Shown here piece by piece: positions 33,679 to 43,186 of a stretch of 64,000 bases of DNA (position 1 is its first letter; each line of letters starts with the position of its first letter). The DNA is from Bifidobacterium breve DSM 20213 = JCM 1192. GTDB lineage: Bacteria > Actinomycetota > Actinomycetes > Actinomycetales > Bifidobacteriaceae. The position numbers and the translations under genes were made by a program. The DNA lies in contig NZ_AP012324.1 in NCBI RefSeq assembly GCF_001025175.1, forward strand, positions 992,001-1,056,000. The letters run 5' to 3'. The notes beneath the pieces were generated by a model. The model saw only the letters and a program-made list of their open reading frames with translations, searched no databases and was not told the origin of the DNA.

Positions 33679-34281
33679 ATGTTGGATATTCAAGATGATA
33701 TCAGTAGCTACCTTGCCTTTTCGCACTATATCGATTGGAATGAACCGAGTGTACAAAGAAAAGCCAAGGAACTAAAAGACTCCACTGAAGGCGAAATCGA
33801 ACTGGCAAAAGCCGCCTACTATTTTGTTAGAGATGAAATCAAGCATTCATGGGATGTCCAAGACAAAAGAGTCACGGCAACAGCCTCAGACGCATTAAGG
33901 GAGGGCGTCGGTATTTGTTGGGCAAAATCTAATTTATTGGCCGCCCTATTAAGGGCAAATGGCATTCCTGCCGGAATATGCTATCAAAGGCTTACGTTAG
34001 GCAGTACGCCTGAAAGCGGATACTGCATCCATGCCTTGAATGCCATTTATCTGAGATCCATTGACCGATGGATTCGTGTAGATGCAAGAGGGAATAAAGA
34101 GGGTGTACAAGCAGACTTTTCTGTTGACGATGAACGTTTGGCTTTCCCCATTCGGAAAGAGTACGATGAGGTGGATTATAAAACTGTGTATGCCGAACCG
34201 TTGCCGCAGACAATGAGCATTCTTGAAAATAGTACAGATGCTCTATACATGTATCTGCATTCGCTGCCCGAAAGAATTTGA
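33679..34281 (+). CDS. transglutaminase-like cysteine protein, AT-rich
   Basis: 200 residues; ATG with GGAGGTGTTAT upstream. The transglutaminase-core triad is clear: Cys in GVGICWAKSNLLAALLRANG, His in SGYCIHALNAIYL and Asp in RWIRVDARGNKEG. There is no signal peptide or membrane helix, so it acts in the cytoplasm. Codon use is visibly AT-rich (TTA, AGA, AAA, ATA) against a GC-rich background, so it was probably acquired from a low-GC donor. It lies with a toxin-antitoxin pair and an IS remnant. Function unknown; such proteins can be proteases, peptidases or have lost catalysis. Confidence 0.8.
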   Translation: MLDIQDDISSYLAFSHYIDWNEPSVQRKAKELKDSTEGEIELAKAAYYFVRDEIKHSWDVQDKRVTATASDALREGVGICWAKSNLLAALLRANGIPAGICYQRLTLGSTPESGYCIHALNAIYLRSIDRWIRVDARGNKEGVQADFSVDDERLAFPIRKEYDEVDYKTVYAEPLPQTMSILENSTDALYMYLHSLPERI

Positions 34282-34457
34282 CGAATTCATTTTTATCGGG
34301 AGGCAGGAGGCAGCGGCTGGTTCGGACTGCATTAGCGGTTAGCGGGGAACGATCCGCCCGCGACAACAGCCCATCACGCCAAACTTGACAAGAGTGACGT
34401 CGGTGACCCGTGCTGCGGCAAGCACCTCGACAGGGATGGTGACGGTATCGGTTGCTC

Positions 34458-34814
34458 TCAGGCTAGTAGGCCCGGATAGAGTTCGTTGATCGCCCAGGTG
34501 ACGCGGCCGGCATCATATGCCGAAAGTCTTCCTGTCGGGCCGTCGTCGAGGAAAAGACTGCTTGGCAGCCGCAGCAGTTGCGAGCATCGCACGGCGCTGG
34601 GCTTGCTCAGTCCCGCGTCCTGCCAGTCACGCAGCACCACATAGCCCGGTTCGTCGCGCCAGGTGTTGCCGGTGACCTTGGTCACCAAGGCGATGCGGGT
34701 GCCGTCGTCCCATTGGAGGATCACGCTGGGACGGTTCTTCGCTTTGCCTGGCTTGTCGGGAAAAGTGAACGGCACCCACCATATCTCGAACTGGTGCGGA
34801 TCAGTCTTCATCAT
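34458..34814 (-). CDS. MazF/PemK-type toxin
   Basis: 118 residues on ATGATG at 34814-34809 (either Met possible). QFEIWWVPFTFPDKPGKAKN then RPSVILQWDDGTRIALVTKV is the MazF/PemK beta-barrel start, with the conserved R-P pair, and the later SKPSAVRCSQLLRLP fits the second half. These toxins are sequence-specific endoribonucleases. Its start overlaps the end of the antitoxin gene by 14 bases. It has the lower G+C-rich surroundings of a small mobile island. Confidence 0.75.
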   Translation of the reverse strand: MMKTDPHQFEIWWVPFTFPDKPGKAKNRPSVILQWDDGTRIALVTKVTGNTWRDEPGYVVLRDWQDAGLSKPSAVRCSQLLRLPSSLFLDDGPTGRLSAYDAGRVTWAINELYPGLLA

Positions 34815-35097
34815 CGTCCCAACCCTCCGGCAGGATCACGGCACCATCACGTATCTGGGGCGTCACGATGCGGGGATCATCCATGTTCGCTTTGAACAGG
34901 GGATATCCCTCGTTGTCTTTTTCGAATGAAGGGCGGACGCTTGGCGTGAATGGCAGACGCCCGTCGCGTACCAATTGTCTGAGAGACATTTCGGCAAACG
35001 TGCTCAGGTTCAACCCCATGGCGTCAAGTATGGCGATGCCGTCACGCTTGGTCTGCGCATCCAGACTGATCGTGGTCTTCTCCTTGATAGCCATCAT
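34801..35097 (-). CDS. RelB/DinJ-type antitoxin
   Basis: 98 residues. The start codon follows TAGGGAGTA. The N-terminus KEKTTISLDAQTKRDGIAIL, then DAMGLNLSTFAEMSLRQLVR is a ribbon-helix-helix RelB/DinJ fold. The acidic C-terminal tail (RDGAVILPEGWDDDED) is typical of the toxin-binding segment. It is upstream of and overlaps a MazF/PemK-type toxin, so the pairing mixes two families usually found with different partners. Confidence 0.8.
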   Translation of the reverse strand: MMAIKEKTTISLDAQTKRDGIAILDAMGLNLSTFAEMSLRQLVRDGRLPFTPSVRPSFEKDNEGYPLFKANMDDPRIVTPQIRDGAVILPEGWDDDED

Positions 35098-35161
35098 TAC
35101 TCCCTATAACAGTGGTGTGACATACGTATATCATACCTCAAATCAGTCATGTCAGCTGGGG

Positions 35162-35469
35162 CCCCGTTGTCTATTTGTAAGTGCAGCATCCTTGTTTTCG
35201 GCTGATTCTGGCGGTTCGTCGGCGAATGCCTTGGCAGGGGTGCGCTAGCCGAGCACTCGCATGGGCCTGTTGTCGGTTTCGTCGACGGTCTCCTGCGGTT
35301 CGCGTGCCATGGAGGGGGCGACGGGCGTGCGTTTGGGCGGGTGGCGGCGGATCATGCCGTTCCCGTTCTCGTTGCCGCCGCGCCGCCACGAGCTGTACGG
35401 GTCGGCGAAATTGGCTATCTGGACAATCTCCAATCTAACGGGTGTTGCACTTTCATTTAGACAACGGGG
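35162..35469 (-). mobile_element. IS30-family remnant with both ends and a broken transposase C-terminus
   Basis: Terminal inverted repeats CCCCGTTGTCTA (35162-35173) and TAGACAACGGGG (35458-35469). The right end continues TGAAAGTGCAACACCC inward. On the minus strand a frame reads FADPYSSWRRGGNENGNGMI, then a PKRTPVAPS segment and ETVDETDNRPMRVLG-stop-RTPAKAFADEP, matching the end of IS30 transposases (ANPYSxWxRGxNENxNGLIR...NNRPRKxLGWKTPAE). The first three quarters of the transposase are gone, and the Trp codon after LG is a stop. The element cannot move by itself. It sits next to a toxin-antitoxin pair. Confidence 0.8.
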
Positions 35470-35499
35470 GGTTCCTGCGTTTTAGCGGACTGCGGTAGC

Positions 35500-36183
35500 A
35501 TGGGAACCATGATTCTGCATTTGCATCTGGTTCGTCATGGGCAAACCACGTTCAATAAATACAACCGTCTTCAGGGATGGTGTAATGCGCCGCTCACCGC
35601 ATCCGGACTTGCCGATGCCGACAGGGCCGGGCGCAAACTTGAGGGCTATGATTTTGCGGCGGCATATTGTTCCGATACCTCTCGCGCCGAAATCACAGCG
35701 AAGCGAATTCTCGATATCAATGAGGCTGCCGGACATGCGCGGCCAGAACTCACGGCCGATATGCATTTCCGCGAACAATGCTACGGATACTTCGAGGGTC
35801 AGGACATGTCGCTGGCTTGGACCGCTGCGGGTGGGCCTCACGGCGCGAAGGACTACAACGACATCGTAGCCAAATTTGGTCTGGCCGCCTCCCGTGATTT
35901 CCTGAAAGAGGCCGACCCCTTCCATGACGCGGAATCCGATGAAGAATACTGGACGCGCGTCGAAGGAGCATTCCAGCTCATCGCCAGCAACCCCAATCTC
36001 AAGGATGGCGATGATGTGCTTCAGATTTCGCACGGTAACACGCTGCTCAGCCTCGGCCACCGTTTCGGAGGCCCCGATCTTGACCTTAGCGAACGACCGG
36101 CCAACGGCTCGGTAACTGTACTCGACTTCGACACAACCAAACCGTTTTCGCAGGCCGTGACCATCGTCTCATACGGCAAATAG
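35500..36183 (+). CDS. histidine phosphatase family protein
   Basis: 227 residues; start ATG at 35500 or the fourth codon ATG at 35509, the ribosome site being weak either way. It has the signature LHLVRHGQTTFNKYNRLQGW, the phosphate-binding Arg in YCSDTSRAEITAKRIL and the second His in VLQISHGNTLLSLG. Family length is normal. It is likely a broad-specificity small-molecule phosphatase. The IS30 remnant ends 31 bases upstream, so its native promoter may have been replaced. It is not closely similar to the histidine phosphatase at 383-1213, which is longer. Confidence 0.87.
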   Translation: MGTMILHLHLVRHGQTTFNKYNRLQGWCNAPLTASGLADADRAGRKLEGYDFAAAYCSDTSRAEITAKRILDINEAAGHARPELTADMHFREQCYGYFEGQDMSLAWTAAGGPHGAKDYNDIVAKFGLAASRDFLKEADPFHDAESDEEYWTRVEGAFQLIASNPNLKDGDDVLQISHGNTLLSLGHRFGGPDLDLSERPANGSVTVLDFDTTKPFSQAVTIVSYGK

Positions 36184-36265
36184 CGTATTTCATCGTCAGT
36201 TGCACGGGTAAATAGGGGAGGAGTGCTACCCTTATCCGAGTAAGTGTGACCTCAAGGAGGCAACA

Positions 36266-36670
36266 ATGGGAGTCGGAGAGATCGCAGGCCTGATTGCGGC
36301 CATCGCGTTCGCAGTATTGGCCGGATTCATGATCTATCCGCTAATTCGGTTGGGCAAGATGTTCGACCAGATTTCGCAGACCGTCAAGGAATCCGGTGAG
36401 CATGCCATCCCCGCATTGGATGAGGGCGTGACCACCGTCAAGCAGGTCAACAAGTCGCTTGAGGATGTCAACAAGATTTCCGCTGCGGCCTCCACCACCG
36501 CCAACAACGTGGGTGCCCTGACCGATTTGTATGGATCCTTCCTTGGCAAGCCGGTTATCAAGGTCGCTTCGGCCTTCTATGCCTTGAAGGCCACTGGCCA
36601 GTCGTTCCTGGCTCAGAACGCCAACAAGACCGCTCAGAAGGCCAACAAGACCGCTCAGAAGGGGGAGTGA
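36266..36670 (+). CDS. DUF948 membrane-anchored protein
   Basis: 134 residues; AAGGAGGCAACA upstream of the ATG. It has one N-terminal membrane helix (IAGLIAAIAFAVLAGFMIYPLI), then a helical, coiled-coil-like region (QISQTVKESGEHAIPALDEG, then VTTVKQVNKSLEDV) as in DUF948 proteins. The tail repeats NANKTAQKANKTAQKGE. In actinobacteria this gene precedes alaS with a second small protein. Its stop overlaps the next start (TGATG). Confidence 0.82.
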   Translation: MGVGEIAGLIAAIAFAVLAGFMIYPLIRLGKMFDQISQTVKESGEHAIPALDEGVTTVKQVNKSLEDVNKISAAASTTANNVGALTDLYGSFLGKPVIKVASAFYALKATGQSFLAQNANKTAQKANKTAQKGE

Positions 36671-36906
36671 TGTTCAAACGCATCTTTTGGGTGGGCGTCG
36701 GTGTGGCCATCGGCGTGATGGCCGTCACCAAGGCACAGGCCTATGTCAAGGCCAATACGCCTGACGCGGCCCGTCAGTTCCTGCTTGGTCCCGATCAAGA
36801 CAATGTGCCGATGAAGACGCTCGAAGGCCTGGTCAATGAATTCAATGCGACCCGTCGAGCCCGTGAGGCTGAGCTCAATCGTCAGTACACTGAGCGCGCC
36901 AACTGA
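36670..36906 (+). CDS. small conserved membrane protein upstream of alaS
   Basis: 78 residues starting at the ATG overlapping the DUF948 stop by one base. One N-terminal hydrophobic helix (IFWVGVGVAIGVMAVTKAQAY) is followed by a basic cytoplasmic tail ending in ARREAELNRQ-like sequence (FNATRRAREAELNRQYT). Genes of this type (DUF6167-like) sit between DUF948 and alaS in many actinobacteria. Role unknown; the two neighbours are translationally coupled. Confidence 0.75.
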   Translation: MFKRIFWVGVGVAIGVMAVTKAQAYVKANTPDAARQFLLGPDQDNVPMKTLEGLVNEFNATRRAREAELNRQYTERAN

Positions 36907-37001
36907 CACGCGCACGGCCTTACGCAATCCTTTAATCCATACTTTCCACTGATAGTGGCGCAATTGCGCCCGAAACAAACCTACAAGGAGTTCATCCGCT
37001 C

Positions 37002-39680
37002 ATGCGCACTGCGGACATCGCCAAGCGATACCTCGATTACTTCGCCAAGCACGACCATCTCGTCATGCCTTCGGCGTCCCTTATTTCCCCGAACCCCACC
37101 ACGCTGTTCACCATCGCCGGCATGGTGCCGTTCATTCCTTACCTGCTTGGTGAGCAGACCCCGCCGAAGCGCCGCATGACTTCGAACCAGAAGTGCGTGC
37201 GCACGCTCGACATCGACGAGGTCGGCAAGACCACCCGCCACGGCACCTTCTTCCAGATGCTTGGCAACTTCTCCATCGGCGACTACTTCAAAGAAGAGGC
37301 CATCCACTACGCCTGGGAGCTGCTGACCACCCCGCAGGACCAGGGCGGCTATGGCTTTGACCCGGAAAAGCTGTGGGTCACCACCTTTACCGACGACGAG
37401 GAAGCCCGTTCCATCTGGAAGAACGAGGGCTTTGATCCCGAGCACATGCAGATTTTCGGCATGGAAGACAACTTCTGGACCACCGGCGGCCCTGGCCCCG
37501 GCGGCCCCTGCTCCGAGATCTACGTGGATCGCGGCCCCGAATACGGCCGTGATGGCGGCCCTGCGGCCGACGAGACGCGCTTTATCGAAATTTGGGATCT
37601 CGTGTTCGAGAACTACGAGGTCGACAATGTCAAGTCCAAGACCGACCTGCACATCGTCGGCGAGCTGGCCCAGAAGAACATCGATACCGGCGCCGGTCTG
37701 GAACGTCTGGCCTACCTGATGCAGGGCAAACAGAACATCTATGAGACCGACGAGGTCTTCCCGGTCATCGAGGCCGCCGAGCGCCTGTCCGGCCGCAAGT
37801 ACGGCGAGGACGAGGCCGCGGATGTCAAGTTCCGTGTCGTGGCCGACCACGTGCGTTCCGCGCTGATGATTATGTCCGATGGCGTGCGCCCGTCCAACGT
37901 CGGCCGCGGCTACGTGCTGCGGCGTCTGCTGCGTCGTACTGTGCAGGCCATGCGCGTGCTTGGCGTGACCGATCCGGTGATTCCCGAGCTGCTGCCCGTC
38001 TCCAAGGAGGCCATGGTCGCCAGCTACCCGGAGCTTAACGACACCTTCCACGATGTCTCCGAAGCGGCCTACGGCGAGGAAGATGCGTTCCGTCGTACGC
38101 TGGAGAACGGCATCGAGATTCTCGACGTGGCCGTCAAGAAGGCCAAGAAGACCGCCGACCCGGTGGTCTCCGGCTCTGATGCGTTCACTCTGCACGACAC
38201 CTACGGCTTCCCGATCGAGTTGACTCTCGAAATGGCCGCCGACCAAGGAGTGAAAGTCGACGAGGCCAAGTTCCGCGAGCTTATGGCCGAGCAGAAGTCC
38301 CGTGCCCGCGCCGACGCCCTCAAGAAGCGTCACAACGTGGACCTGTCGGTCTATGACGACTTCAAGAAGACGCTCGCCAAGCCGATCGACTTCCTCGGCT
38401 ACACGGACATGTCCGCCCGTGCCAAGGTGATCGGCATCATGCAGGAAGGCAAGGGCTCCGTGCCCGCCGTGACCGGCCCGGCCAACGTCGAGGTCATCCT
38501 CGACCGTACCCCGTTCTATGCGGAGGCCGGCGGTCAGCTTGCCGATCAGGGTGAGATTCTCTCCGATGACGGCGCCGTGCTCGAAGTCGACGACGTGCAG
38601 AAGCCCATCAAGGACCTCATCGTTCACCAGTGCCGCCTGACTGAAGGCACGCTGGTCGTGGGCGCTGAAGTCAATGCGAACATCGATCTGGCCCGCCGTG
38701 GCGCCATTGCCCGTTCGCACACCGCCACGCACATGGTACACAAGGCGCTGCGCGAAGAGCTCGGCCCGCAGGCCACTCAGCGTGGTTCCGAAGACGCCCC
38801 GAACCGTCTGCGTTTCGATTTCCAGTGGTCCAAGGCTCCGGCCAAGTCCGTGATTTCCGCTGTTGAGGAGCGCGTCAACGACAAGCTGCGCGACAACCTC
38901 GCCGTGACCACCAAGGAAATGAAGTTCGACGATGCCATCGCCCTCGGTGCCATGCACCTGTTCGGCGAGAAATATGGCGACGTCGTGCGCGTGGTCTCCA
39001 TCGGCGAAGACGGCTGGAGCCGTGAGCTGTGCGGTGGTACCCACGTGGACCACGTCGGCAAGATCGGTATGGTCAACATCCTCTCCGAGGCATCCATCGG
39101 TTCCGGCGTACGCCGTGTCGATGCCGTCGTGGGCCAGGGCGCATACGATTTCAACGCTCGTGAGCACGCGCTGGTCTCCCAGCTGTCCGACAAGCTCAAC
39201 GCCCGTCCGGACGAGCTCGCCGAGCGTGTGAACACCCTGCTCGCCAAGCTCAAGGAATCCGACCGTCGACTTGCCTCCATGTACGAGGCCCAGCTCGCCG
39301 CCGCTGTTCCGGCTCTGGTCGAAGACGCCAAGAACTCTGCTGCTCCCGTCAAGGTGGCCATCAAGAACGTGGGCCACTTCGGTGCGGTTGATGCCCTGCG
39401 CAAGACCGTGCTCGACGTACGCGGCCAGCTCGGTGAGGACGCCCCCGCCGTGGTGGCTCTCGCCGGTGTGAACGAGGACGACAAGCCCATGGTCGCCGTG
39501 GCCACCAACGAAGCCGCCCGCAAGGCCGGCATCAAGGCCGGCGATCTGGTGCGCGGCGCATCCAAGATCCTCGGCGGCGGTGGCGGCGGCAAGCCGGACT
39601 TCGCCCAGGGCGGCGGCGCCGATGCCTCCAAGATCAACGAGGCACTTGAGGCGCTCAAGCACGAGGCGCAGAAGGCCTGA
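37002..39680 (+). CDS. alaS: alanyl-tRNA synthetase
   Basis: 892 residues, complete. The class II core begins [20 protein letters not shown] and contains motif 2 ([19 protein letters not shown]) and motif 3 ([13 protein letters not shown]). The editing domain shows [13 protein letters not shown] (HxxxH) and [13 protein letters not shown] (CxxxH zinc ligands), followed by a Gly-rich C-Ala domain ([20 protein letters not shown]). It charges tRNA-Ala and clears Ser/Gly mischarging. It starts a run of core genes: ruvX follows eight bases after. Confidence 0.97.
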   Translation: MRTADIAKRYLDYFAKHDHLVMPSASLISPNPTTLFTIAGMVPFIPYLLGEQTPPKRRMTSNQKCVRTLDIDEVGKTTRHGTFFQMLGNFSIGDYFKEEAIHYAWELLTTPQDQGGYGFDPEKLWVTTFTDDEEARSIWKNEGFDPEHMQIFGMEDNFWTTGGPGPGGPCSEIYVDRGPEYGRDGGPAADETRFIEIWDLVFENYEVDNVKSKTDLHIVGELAQKNIDTGAGLERLAYLMQGKQNIYETDEVFPVIEAAERLSGRKYGEDEAADVKFRVVADHVRSALMIMSDGVRPSNVGRGYVLRRLLRRTVQAMRVLGVTDPVIPELLPVSKEAMVASYPELNDTFHDVSEAAYGEEDAFRRTLENGIEILDVAVKKAKKTADPVVSGSDAFTLHDTYGFPIELTLEMAADQGVKVDEAKFRELMAEQKSRARADALKKRHNVDLSVYDDFKKTLAKPIDFLGYTDMSARAKVIGIMQEGKGSVPAVTGPANVEVILDRTPFYAEAGGQLADQGEILSDDGAVLEVDDVQKPIKDLIVHQCRLTEGTLVVGAEVNANIDLARRGAIARSHTATHMVHKALREELGPQATQRGSEDAPNRLRFDFQWSKAPAKSVISAVEERVNDKLRDNLAVTTKEMKFDDAIALGAMHLFGEKYGDVVRVVSIGEDGWSRELCGGTHVDHVGKIGMVNILSEASIGSGVRRVDAVVGQGAYDFNAREHALVSQLSDKLNARPDELAERVNTLLAKLKESDRRLASMYEAQLAAAVPALVEDAKNSAAPVKVAIKNVGHFGAVDALRKTVLDVRGQLGEDAPAVVALAGVNEDDKPMVAVATNEAARKAGIKAGDLVRGASKILGGGGGGKPDFAQGGGADASKINEALEALKHEAQKA

Positions 39681-39688
39681 TAACGCCC

Positions 39689-40141
39689 GTGGTGTGGTTA
39701 GGCGTTGATTTGGGTAACGCCCGGGTCGGACTCGCATTGTCCGACCCGGAGCTTACCTTTGCACACCCAGCCGGGAACATTCATGTTGCCGGTGACTATT
39801 TCTTTGCCATCGATGAAGTGCTGAATGTCGTTGAGGACGAGCACGTGACCCATATCATCGTGGGACTGCCGTTGCAGATGGACGGCACTGAAGGCAAAAG
39901 CGCCAAGAAGGCGCGCAGATGGGCCGTAAACCTTGAGAAGCGTTTGCGTTCCGAGAGAGAAGAATCCCAAGAACCCCAGATTCCGCAGGTAGTATTGGTA
40001 GATGAGAGATTGACAACGGTCAGCGCTCATCGTCAGCTGTTTGAGGCTCAGAAGGCTTCGACCAAGCATAGGCCAATGGTGGACCAGCAGTCGGCAGTGG
40101 TGATTTTGCAGACGGCACTTGACCGTGCGGGGGAACAGTGA
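39689..40141 (+). CDS. ruvX: putative Holliday junction resolvase / pre-16S rRNA nuclease YqgF
   Basis: 150 residues; starts GTG (39689), just after alaS. The RNase H-like fold has WLGVDLGNARVGLALSDPEL with the first catalytic Asp, HIIVGLPLQMDG, and VVLVDERLTTVSAHRQL with Glu and Asp positions. The final DQQSAVVILQTALD carries the last Asp. YqgF proteins process 16S rRNA 5' ends or resolve junctions. The alaS-ruvX-mltG order is standard. Confidence 0.93.
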   Translation: MVWLGVDLGNARVGLALSDPELTFAHPAGNIHVAGDYFFAIDEVLNVVEDEHVTHIIVGLPLQMDGTEGKSAKKARRWAVNLEKRLRSEREESQEPQIPQVVLVDERLTTVSAHRQLFEAQKASTKHRPMVDQQSAVVILQTALDRAGEQ

Positions 40142-40153
40142 GGGACCGGTTTT

Positions 40154-41341
40154 ATGGCAGACAATTTCAACGATTTCTTCGACGAGAACACGCATTGGGT
40201 CGAAGGGAACGCGAATCCGCCCGGCGGCTCGCTGGAACCTCCGCAGCCGCCGAAGTCCCGCAAGGAGATGCGCAAGCGCCGCGAGAAACGTAAGCAACGC
40301 CATACCATGGTCATCATTGCGGTTATCGTGGTTATCGCACTGATGGTGTGCGGCGGATATTTTGGTGTGAAGAAGCTCAAGTCTATTCGAGACAGCCAGA
40401 GCCAGACGACCGCTGTCATCGCTGATTATCCAGGTCCTGGCGATGGCGACGTCCAATTCACTGTGGAAGAGGGACAAGGTGCTGATGTCATTGCGAAGAA
40501 CCTCTTCAAGCAGAAGATCATCAAGTCTGCCGCCGCGTTCACCAGTGTGGTCATGGCCAATGATGCCAAGCTGTACCCCGGCACGTTCTCGCTGAAAAAG
40601 CACATGGCAGCCAGCGACGTGTTGGCCATTTTATCTGACTCATCCAACGCTTCCGGATTCCTGGATGTCAAGTCGGGCGAACGCGTCGCTGACGTTCTTG
40701 ATGCGGCCGCACGCCTGTCCGGCATTGATCGCAGCGAGTTCGATACCATCGTGAACGGTGGCGGATCCGGCATCCTACCGGCCGAGGCCGCTGGCAGCTT
40801 TGAAGGATGGTTTGAACCAGGCAGCTACAACGTGCAATCCATGACCAGCGCGTCGGACATCCTCAAGGCCATGGTCGACAAGCGCATCGCCAAACTCGAT
40901 GAACTGGGAGTCCCCAGTGGCAGCGATCGTGAACGGGTGATGATCATTGCATCCATCGCTGAGGCCGAGGTCAATAAATCCGACTACTACGCCAAGGTGA
41001 CACGTGTCATTGAGAATCGTCTCGATCAGGGCATGGCCTTGGGCATGGACTCTACGGTGGCCTATGGCAATAATGTGAAGTCGGCAGAAGTCACTACTGC
41101 TATGACGCAGGATGCCTCCAACCCGTATAACACATATCAGATTGCCGGATTGCCTCCCACTCCGATTAGCAATCCTGGCGACAACGCTATTTCGGCTGCG
41201 CTGAACCCCGAACCGGGTGACTGGCTGTACTTCTGCACAGTGAATCTCAACACCGGCGAAACCAAGTTTGCCGCCACTGCCGACGAACACAATCAGAACG
41301 TTGCAGAGCTGCGCCAGTGGCAGGCTGCAAACGGGCAGTAG
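40154..41341 (+). CDS. mltG: endolytic murein transglycosylase
   Basis: 395 residues. It has a basic, Pro-rich cytoplasmic start, one membrane helix (HTMVIIAVIVVIALMVCGGYFGV), a LysM-like segment, then the YceG domain with the catalytic Glu in IIASIAEAEVNKSDYYAKVT, then RVIENRLDQGMALGMDSTVA and the conserved YQIAGLPPTPISNPGDNAI. It cuts nascent peptidoglycan strands and sets glycan length. It follows ruvX by 12 bases with AGTGAGGGACC as ribosome site. Confidence 0.95.
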   Translation: MADNFNDFFDENTHWVEGNANPPGGSLEPPQPPKSRKEMRKRREKRKQRHTMVIIAVIVVIALMVCGGYFGVKKLKSIRDSQSQTTAVIADYPGPGDGDVQFTVEEGQGADVIAKNLFKQKIIKSAAAFTSVVMANDAKLYPGTFSLKKHMAASDVLAILSDSSNASGFLDVKSGERVADVLDAAARLSGIDRSEFDTIVNGGGSGILPAEAAGSFEGWFEPGSYNVQSMTSASDILKAMVDKRIAKLDELGVPSGSDRERVMIIASIAEAEVNKSDYYAKVTRVIENRLDQGMALGMDSTVAYGNNVKSAEVTTAMTQDASNPYNTYQIAGLPPTPISNPGDNAISAALNPEPGDWLYFCTVNLNTGETKFAATADEHNQNVAELRQWQAANGQ

Positions 41342-41395
41342 TCCATCCCTGCTAGTCCCTCTAGTGGAGAAAACGGCAGGTGGCCCGTTCTTGTA

Positions 41396-41437
41396 GCCCC
41401 CCCTCTGATGAGGGCTCCCGCGAAGCGGGTGGGGGAG
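41396..41437. repeat. dispersed GC-rich repeat (short copy)
   Basis: CCCCCCCTCTGATGAGGGCT followed by CCCGCGAAGCGGGTGGGGGAG, between the convergent mltG and A24 peptidase genes. It shares CCCGCGAAGCG-GTGGGGG with the copy at 11852-11890. It could act as a bidirectional terminator. Confidence 0.7.
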
Positions 41438-41442
41438 AGAAC

Positions 41443-41916
41443 TTACAAGACAACCCCAACAACAATCGCTACAGCGGCTCCCACCAATATCACCGGTGCA
41501 TACGGCACTTTGCCCGCATACGCCGGTGATTTGCGTTGCGGGTCGAACCTCGTCCACCACGCGATCCACGCGATACCGCACATACCCATGGCCAGCCACC
41601 ACACCACCACAGGCAGCAGTCCGAATAAGCCGACGGACAACCCCATAGGAACCAATGCGGTCACGTCACCGAATCCCAGTGATTTGGGCACAATGAGCGC
41701 CAATGCAAACTGAACCAAGCAGCACAACACGGTAAACAGCAGTGCCTGTAACAGCACGAACAAATCGTTTGCCACCACGCCATAGGCGAAATCCGCGGCC
41801 AGCTGCAGCAACGCACCTACCGCGACCCATGCAATCGGCACCCGCCTGCACCGCACATCTTCAATGGACAGTGCAAGCCCACATAGCAGACCGGGCAAGG
41901 TGAACAGGTATGGCAT
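41443..41916 (-). CDS. prepilin peptidase (A24 aspartic protease, short form)
   Basis: 157 residues, about six hydrophobic helices. The two catalytic Asp sites are present: LSIEDVRCRRVPIAWV after helix 1 and the GxGD motif SLGFGDVTALVPMG. The methylase domain of PilD is absent, so it matches the compact TadV/CpaA or actinobacterial type. It cleaves leaders of type IV pilin-like or Tad pilins. No pilus genes are nearby, and its position between mltG and aroC is shared with other actinobacteria. It is oriented against its neighbours, with no clear ribosome site. Confidence 0.85.
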   Translation of the reverse strand: MPYLFTLPGLLCGLALSIEDVRCRRVPIAWVAVGALLQLAADFAYGVVANDLFVLLQALLFTVLCCLVQFALALIVPKSLGFGDVTALVPMGLSVGLFGLLPVVVWWLAMGMCGIAWIAWWTRFDPQRKSPAYAGKVPYAPVILVGAAVAIVVGVVL

Positions 41917-41964
41917 GGCTTAACATTAACCCCTAGTTACTGAACATACGAAACGAGGGATGCT

Positions 41965-43152
41965 ATGTTGCGCTGGCAGACAGCAGGGGAGTCGCATGGA
42001 GAGGCCTTGGTGGCCATGATCGAGGGGCTGCCGGCCGGCATTCGCATCAGTACCAACGACATCGTCTCCGCGCTGGCCCGCCGTAGGCTCGGCTATGGTC
42101 GTGGCGCCCGTATGAAGTTCGAACAGGATCAGGTGCGACTGCTCACTGGCGTACGTCATGGGTTGACGCTCGGCTCTCCGGTGGCCATCGAAATCGCCAA
42201 CACCGAATGGCCCAAGTGGACCGAAGTAATGAGCGCCGATGCCCTCGACCACGATTTGCCGCGTGAAGGTCGCAATGCGCCGCTGAGCCGTCCGCGTCCG
42301 GGCCATGCCGATTTGACCGGCATGCGCAAGTATGGCTTCGACGACGCCCGTCCTGTGCTCGAGCGTTCCAGCGCCCGCGAGACCGCCTCCCGCGTGGCTC
42401 TGGGTGAAGTCGCCAAGCAGTTCCTTGAGCAGGCATTCGGCATTCGTACCGTGGCTCATGTGGTGGCGCTCGGCGGCGTGCAGACCAACCCCGACCTGCC
42501 GCTGCCCACTCCGGATGACTTGGAAGCCCTTGACGCTTCTCCCGTTCGTACCTTGGACAAGGGAGCCGAGTCTCGCATTATAGAGCGCATTGACGAGGCC
42601 AAGAAGGCTGCCGATACGTTGGGCGGTGTCATTGAAGTACTTGCCTATGGTGTGCCCGCAGGCATCGGCACCTACGTGGAATCCGACCGCCGTTTGGACG
42701 CGGCGCTGGCCTCGGCAATCATGGGAATCCAGGCATTCAAGGGCGTGGAAATTGGCGATGGCTTCCTTGAAGCGGCTCGCCCCGGTTCCCAGGCTCACGA
42801 TGAGATCGTGGTCAACGCGGACGGCCGCATCGACCGACTCTCCAACCGTGCAGGTGGCATCGAGGGCGGCATGTCCAACGGCCAGGTGATTCGCGTACGT
42901 GGCGCCATGAAGCCGATTCCCTCCATTCCGAAGGCTCTGCGTACCGTCGATGTGCTGACCGGTGAATCTGCCGCGGCCATCAACCAGCGTTCCGACAGCA
43001 CTGCAGTGCCCGCCGCCTCCGTGGTGGCCGAAGCCATGGTGCGCCTGACGCTCGCCAAGTATGCATTGGAGAAGTTCGGTGGCGACAGCGTGGAGGAGAC
43101 TCACCGCAACCTTGAGGCGTACCTCGCTTCATGGCCCGAGCACATGCGCTGA
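41965..43152 (+). CDS. aroC: chorismate synthase
   Basis: 395 residues. [20 protein letters not shown] at the start, [20 protein letters not shown] with [20 protein letters not shown] and the FMN-binding/phosphate-binding segments are all as in AroC, and [17 protein letters not shown] near the C-terminus is the third signature. It makes chorismate from EPSP using reduced FMN. It starts the aroC-aroKB-aroQ run; the next gene follows 34 bases after. Confidence 0.97.
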   Translation: MLRWQTAGESHGEALVAMIEGLPAGIRISTNDIVSALARRRLGYGRGARMKFEQDQVRLLTGVRHGLTLGSPVAIEIANTEWPKWTEVMSADALDHDLPREGRNAPLSRPRPGHADLTGMRKYGFDDARPVLERSSARETASRVALGEVAKQFLEQAFGIRTVAHVVALGGVQTNPDLPLPTPDDLEALDASPVRTLDKGAESRIIERIDEAKKAADTLGGVIEVLAYGVPAGIGTYVESDRRLDAALASAIMGIQAFKGVEIGDGFLEAARPGSQAHDEIVVNADGRIDRLSNRAGGIEGGMSNGQVIRVRGAMKPIPSIPKALRTVDVLTGESAAAINQRSDSTAVPAASVVAEAMVRLTLAKYALEKFGGDSVEETHRNLEAYLASWPEHMR

Positions 43153-43186
43153 GTCGCCGGAACACGATCAAGAAGGTTCATACGCT

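Noticed and set aside
34282-34457. Minus-strand stretch reading TDTVTIPVEVLAAARVTDV before the toxin gene
   Set aside because: Only about 38 open codons with no start or recognised family; could be a gene remnant but cannot be supported.
36981-39737. 918-residue open frame antisense to alaS
   Set aside because: Shadow frame from GC-rich third positions of alaS; low-complexity Gly/Val/His composition, no domain and no ribosome site.
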